Shown: positions 7,577-10,821 of the stretch, piece by piece
How positions within the stretch are numbered: position 1 is the stretch's first letter
Layout of the letters: the number at the start of each line of letters is the position of its first letter
Source: Synura sp. LO234KE
Taxonomy: Eukaryota > Sar > Synurophyceae > Synurales > Mallomonadaceae
Length of the DNA stretch: 10,821 bases
Assembly: GCA_015143735.1 (NCBI GenBank)
Contig: VKHC01000585.1
Coordinates: 1 to 10,821 of the forward strand
Reading direction: 5' to 3'
The notes under the pieces: model-generated
Database searches by the model: none
Seen by the model: only the letters and a program-made list of their open reading frames with translations
What the model was told of the DNA's origin: nothing
Made by a program: the position numbers and the translations under genes

Positions 7577-10500
7577 TCACACGTTTAGCGTTTCGTCCAC
7601 CGAATGATATGAAGGAACTCTGTGACTGGGAGTACAATACCTAAGTGCATCCGAGTCCGCCCGTGACCGTTCGCCTCCGTCCCGCGTCCCGTCTACTGCC
7701 ATGAGCAGAAATCTCAATTGCAATTGTACGTGGACGAACCTGTGCACCATCAACGCAAGAGAAGGTGAATTGATCCTCAGAATAGTGCGGTTCATCGTAC
7801 AAGTCAAGTAAACGGAGAAATGTACTCAGGGGAATATTGCAATCGTCTCTTCCCTTGGTACTTACCAAGCGGTCCCTTTGTCACTGCTGAGGGGAAGCCA
7901 GTCCCTCAGTGCCCTGTACAGAATCAGATATAGCAGAACGTGTTCGGCGCATGTTGAGAGTGAATGCCAAGCCGTCTCAGTTCAGCGAAGTGCTTCGGCT
8001 TCGAATGTGCAGTGTATATTAATTACGAAAACACTTATTCTAAACACCAATCTATCCGAAGAATGCTTCGAATTAGAAAAATTACTCGTACCCATCATAC
8101 AAATAGATTGCAATTTGAGTTGTATGAATGAGACCTCCACCAGTGAAAGTATATAGATATCGCAAATTATTGGAAAACATATTCTTTGTATGTGACCACA
8201 TTGGCCCTGCTGTAGAATGGAGGTGAATACTACGTAAGGGAGCGCACCGCTCGTCGGAGAGCGCCGACAATGGCAGTTCCAGCTCCCCCAGCTTGTAGTC
8301 CGAGAAGAACCTGCTCACCATCATGTCCATGTCATGGTATCCCACGTGAGTGAGTCATATAATTTGTCTGCTAGAATGAAACAGATGCTCTCTAGACTTG
8401 GAAAAGAAGCCGCTAGAATTATATTACTTTACCTGGTCTCATAGACGGATAGCTGCAGTTTCCTTGGAGGCTGGAGCAGAGACCTCTCGGAACCGTCTGG
8501 AAGCAGTACATGAATCTTGTATATAACAATGCATTCGTAACTTAACAAGTGAGCTAACTATTCATCTAGATCATTTACTTCTAGTATGATTTGGAGCGCA
8601 CTAGGCGCGGATGGGTATAGAACCACAGTATGTACCGGTTAATACGCTGGGTACAGGGATGCCGCCTGCGCCAAGACTGCCCCCCCCCACACTCAGGAGG
8701 GAGTCTGGTAACGGAAATCGCATCACCGCTTGTTCCCTCCAAATGTACTCAGACGCTGCCGCTCCTGCCGCCGAGCGCACTGCGCAATATAGGAGCAGAC
8801 AGCAGAATATCGCTCAGCACGGTATACACCAGAGTGGCATTTCTCAGTATAGCCTCTCAGATCATTCCCAAAGCACGCGGAGGAATAGAGATTATGCACT
8901 ACACATAGCGTGAAAGTGAATGGGGTCCTAACCAACTGGCGCAATAAACCCACAGCAAGAACAGGGAGCGGCTCCTCCGTAAGCCGAGCGAATGAATCCG
9001 TTGTGTAGTCACATCAAGCCTCGTGAGAGTAGAGTAGAGACGCACCTGGATCAACTTTCCGAGCAGGCGTGGATAGTGTGTCTCCCCAAAGTTTCTTGGC
9101 CTCAGTTCGCCTGAATATCAATCATATATTTTAGGCCACACTTTTGGTTGCGTGAGTTTCGACTGTATCCCATCCGGATTACAATCTAACGATCTCGATA
9201 TTTTTCCGTTGAATAAAATCGCATAGGTGGTCGAAAAACACTTGAAGATGTGCCATAAATGCTGAGGGATGATACATAGAATGCTCCTAGAGTAAATTAT
9301 AAGGCGCTGGCGAGCACATCGACGCAAATCGGAATCCGTGGAGAGCATGTTTTCCCTTTTCGCGCACGTGCAAATACGAGTCTTTTGACTTACCGGCTAT
9401 TCGAAGCATTGTTCCGCACTAGCCGAAGGACAGAATATACCTGTGCGGGAGAGGCGTTAGTAACAGCATCAATTCGCGTGTTTCAAATCTTTTCAGGAAT
9501 ATTGAGGGTCCATGTCGATCTTAACCTTTTAGACATCTCTTATATTGACATGTCCGTGTTCTAGTACTCTGTTGTGTTTGCCAAGCAGACTTACCTCCAT
9601 CGACGATGAGGACGATGAGCTGCGGTATTTTTGAGGCGACATGTCTTTCAGTCCGAACACGTCCACTTGCAGAACAGCGACGAAGCGGTGCGGCATGGCC
9701 ATCCGAGCGAAGAGTGCGTTGCGATAGAGGTGTCGGGATAGACAGCCTTGATACGGATCCTGTCCACCGAACGCCGACGTGTTGTTCTCCGTCATCGCGC
9801 TCCCTCCGCGCTCTCGCTCGGATTGCTCGATGGCCGTGCTGATGGTCATGACCAACCAAGCCTCGGCGCGGAGGCTCTCCCATAGCTTCACAAACCCAGA
9901 TCCACGGACTAAGGAAACCGTGCTTTCAGATTCCATTTCCAGATCCACGCCCATTTCGTTGGCAACGAGCTCGATCAGTACGTGTGCAGAGTGCGCTGAC
10001 ACAGGTCCCAGCCACCCGCGCCCAAGACGAGCGGACGTGAGTACTGTGCCTTGGTCTTGCACCACGCTTACCTACGAGTCCATTCATATCACGAAAAAAA
10101 ATGCGATCAGCGAGCGAGGAAAACAGTCACAACAAGGATGCAATGGTATCATTAAGCTAGAACACGAGCTGCTTGAGATGCACGCCATCGATATGGCCAA
10201 TGGACAATCTATTATTTACTTAATCGCATAAGGTTAGAATTGCGTGAAAAAAGTACCTACCTCCCAGGGATCCACGTATTTGATGTAGCTCTGCGTGGGC
10301 TGATAAGATGATATCCCAGATACAGTTATGTTCTGAATAAATCTGACATGCGCAATCAATCCGGTTAACTTATAAGATGTGGTAAAAGTCAGTACATCGC
10401 AACATCTACTGACTTTGAAGTTCATGAAGAGTCAATATGTTTGTGCATGTCATGGCTAACAATGAATTCGTGGTGTGGTGGATTGTACTCGAGTAAGAAG

Positions 10501-10821
10501 GAAGACACGCCAACCTACCTGTACCGCCACAGCCACTTGATTATCTTCTCATTTTCCGCTTGTTGTCGGCTAAGCAGTGACTCCGTGCCCGAGGCGGGTA
10601 CGGCTGCACCGCCTGTACCAGTGGCCCCAATCCCGACACCGAAACCGCCCAACACACCAATTCCAGTATTGCCGATTCCTGCGAACGCGCTCGATAAGGT
10701 GTTGGTCGTCTGCACGGACGCAGCAGCGGGCGCAGGGGACACTTCCGCGTTCTTTAATTTAACCGATACAGAGCCAGTATTTGCGGTGGTCTCGGTAGCG
10801 GTTGAAGGTGCGGCTAAAGTC
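7577..10821 (-). CDS. C2-domain protein, 3' ten exons (5' end outside window)
   Basis: Exons, 5' to 3': 10519-beyond 10821, 10261-10342, 9595-10071, 9394-9440, 9046-9110, 8646-8779, 8433-8515, 8248-8310, 7866-7913, 7577-7739. All phases agree, giving 487 residues to TGA. The first part is an Ala/Gly/Thr/Pro-rich linker ending ENEKIIKWLWRYR. Next come YIKYVDPWE and a helical stretch (ANEMGVDLEMESES, VKLWESLRAEAW). The C-terminus reads as one C2 fold: HRFVAVLQVDVFGLKDM, a Ser-rich loop, VYSVLRLV, ARKVDP, EYIWREQAVMRFPLP, a Gly-rich loop, IHVLLPDGSE, KLQLSVYETRFFSDYKLGE, DWLPLSSDKGTAW and FVHVQLQLRF, then a tail of about 40 polar residues. C2 domains bind phospholipids or proteins. Here the Asp residues that bind calcium in loops 1 and 3 are mostly absent (YETR for the usual D-x-D), so calcium-independent binding is likely. 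The exact family is not recognised; an apicomplexan DOC2-like protein is only a guess. An alternative joint (8636 to 8553) adds 9 residues. Confidence 0.75.
7866..7913 (-). CDS. Small exon of the C2 gene with clustered alternative acceptors
   Basis: The donor is TTG|GTAAGT at 7866/7865. The preferred acceptor TCTGTACAG places the exon start at 7913. AG dinucleotides giving starts at 7904, 7886 and 7883 all leave one base before the same frame, so every choice keeps phase with the previous exon ending ...GAG CG. CCTCAGCAG is a tandem NAGNAG acceptor whose use would toggle one Ser. The encoded DWLPLSSDKGTAW matches the usual W-x-P-L lead into the last C2 strand. Confidence 0.6.
9595..10071 (-). 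CDS. Largest exon of the C2 gene: helical region and first C2 strand
   Basis: A phase-0 to phase-0 exon of 159 codons. The acceptor is a T-rich tract ending CTCGTAG and the donor is a perfect GTAAGT at 9594. Its last third (RHLYRNALFARM, then HRFVAVLQVDVFGLKDM) begins the C2 domain, and it ends in a run of seven Ser followed by Met-Glu. The next exon resumes at VYSVLRLV, so the Ser run sits in the C2 loop 1/strand 2 connection. Confidence 0.75.

Noticed and set aside
7641-7868. Minus-strand frame of 75 codons with a plausible segment (FLRLLDLYDEPHY)
   Set aside because: Most of it is the 7740-7865 intron: GTAAGT at 7865 and GGTGCACAG at 7740 join the C2 strands in correct phase, while this frame has a stop just upstream and interrupts the domain.
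8082-8345. Longer minus-strand exon extending the C2 loop (SIHLHSTAGPMW)
   Set aside because: Ending the exon at GAGCG|GTGCGC (8248) joins in phase to DWLPLSSDKGTAW, the usual C2 order; the longer frame runs on to a stop without a matching acceptor-phase partner that fits as well.
8723-8953. Minus-strand frame of 76 codons over the C2 gene
   Set aside because: A shadow frame. The real exon (8646-8779) reads EYIWREQAVMRFP in a different frame after the acceptor TATTGCGCAG.
9521-9883. Second minus-strand frame of 120 codons rich in Arg and His
   Set aside because: It lies over the 159-codon exon in another frame, with a composition typical of a shifted GC-rich reading and no splice logic.
9779-10231. 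Plus-strand frame of 150 codons, plus 9606-9842
   Set aside because: Antisense to a well-supported exon, and it runs through the adjacent intron without change of character.

Overview
This is a eukaryotic nuclear segment. The two well-supported genes are broken into short exons by GT-AG introns, nearly all 67-334 bp, and their reading frames join only when spliced. Exons are GC-richer than the AT-rich introns and flanks. No bacterial operon structure, rRNA, tRNA or CRISPR array was seen. Intron style, base composition and protein character suggest a protist, perhaps an alveolate/apicomplexan relative; this placement is an inference.

Layout. Positions 1-2215 are mostly non-coding, with weak single-exon candidates and a GC-rich, stop-poor island near 1010-1380. 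Positions 2216-7187 (minus strand) hold a nine-exon gene for a CorA/MRS2-type magnesium channel with the GMN signature and two C-terminal membrane helices. My splice model closes in frame at about 552 residues. One of its introns, 4042-6108, is 2.07 kb against 67-268 bp for the others with fixed boundaries. On the opposite strand it contains a decayed, internally repeated protein-coding sequence with many in-frame stops. Positions 7188-7576 are the gap between the two genes. Positions 7577 to beyond 10821 (minus strand) hold the 3' ten exons (at least 487 residues) of a gene ending in a C2 domain with degenerate calcium ligands; its 5' end lies outside the window.

The two genes lie head-to-tail on the minus strand. 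Nothing in the sequence ties them functionally: one should be a membrane ion channel, the other a C2 protein probably acting at membranes or as a scaffold. The most unusual object is the antisense degenerate repeat gene inside the channel gene's intron: two tandem units of about 320 nt that share amino-acid motifs and a TAG stop at a matching place. All exon boundaries come from reading splice sites, codon phase and family motifs by eye; transcript data would be the decisive check.
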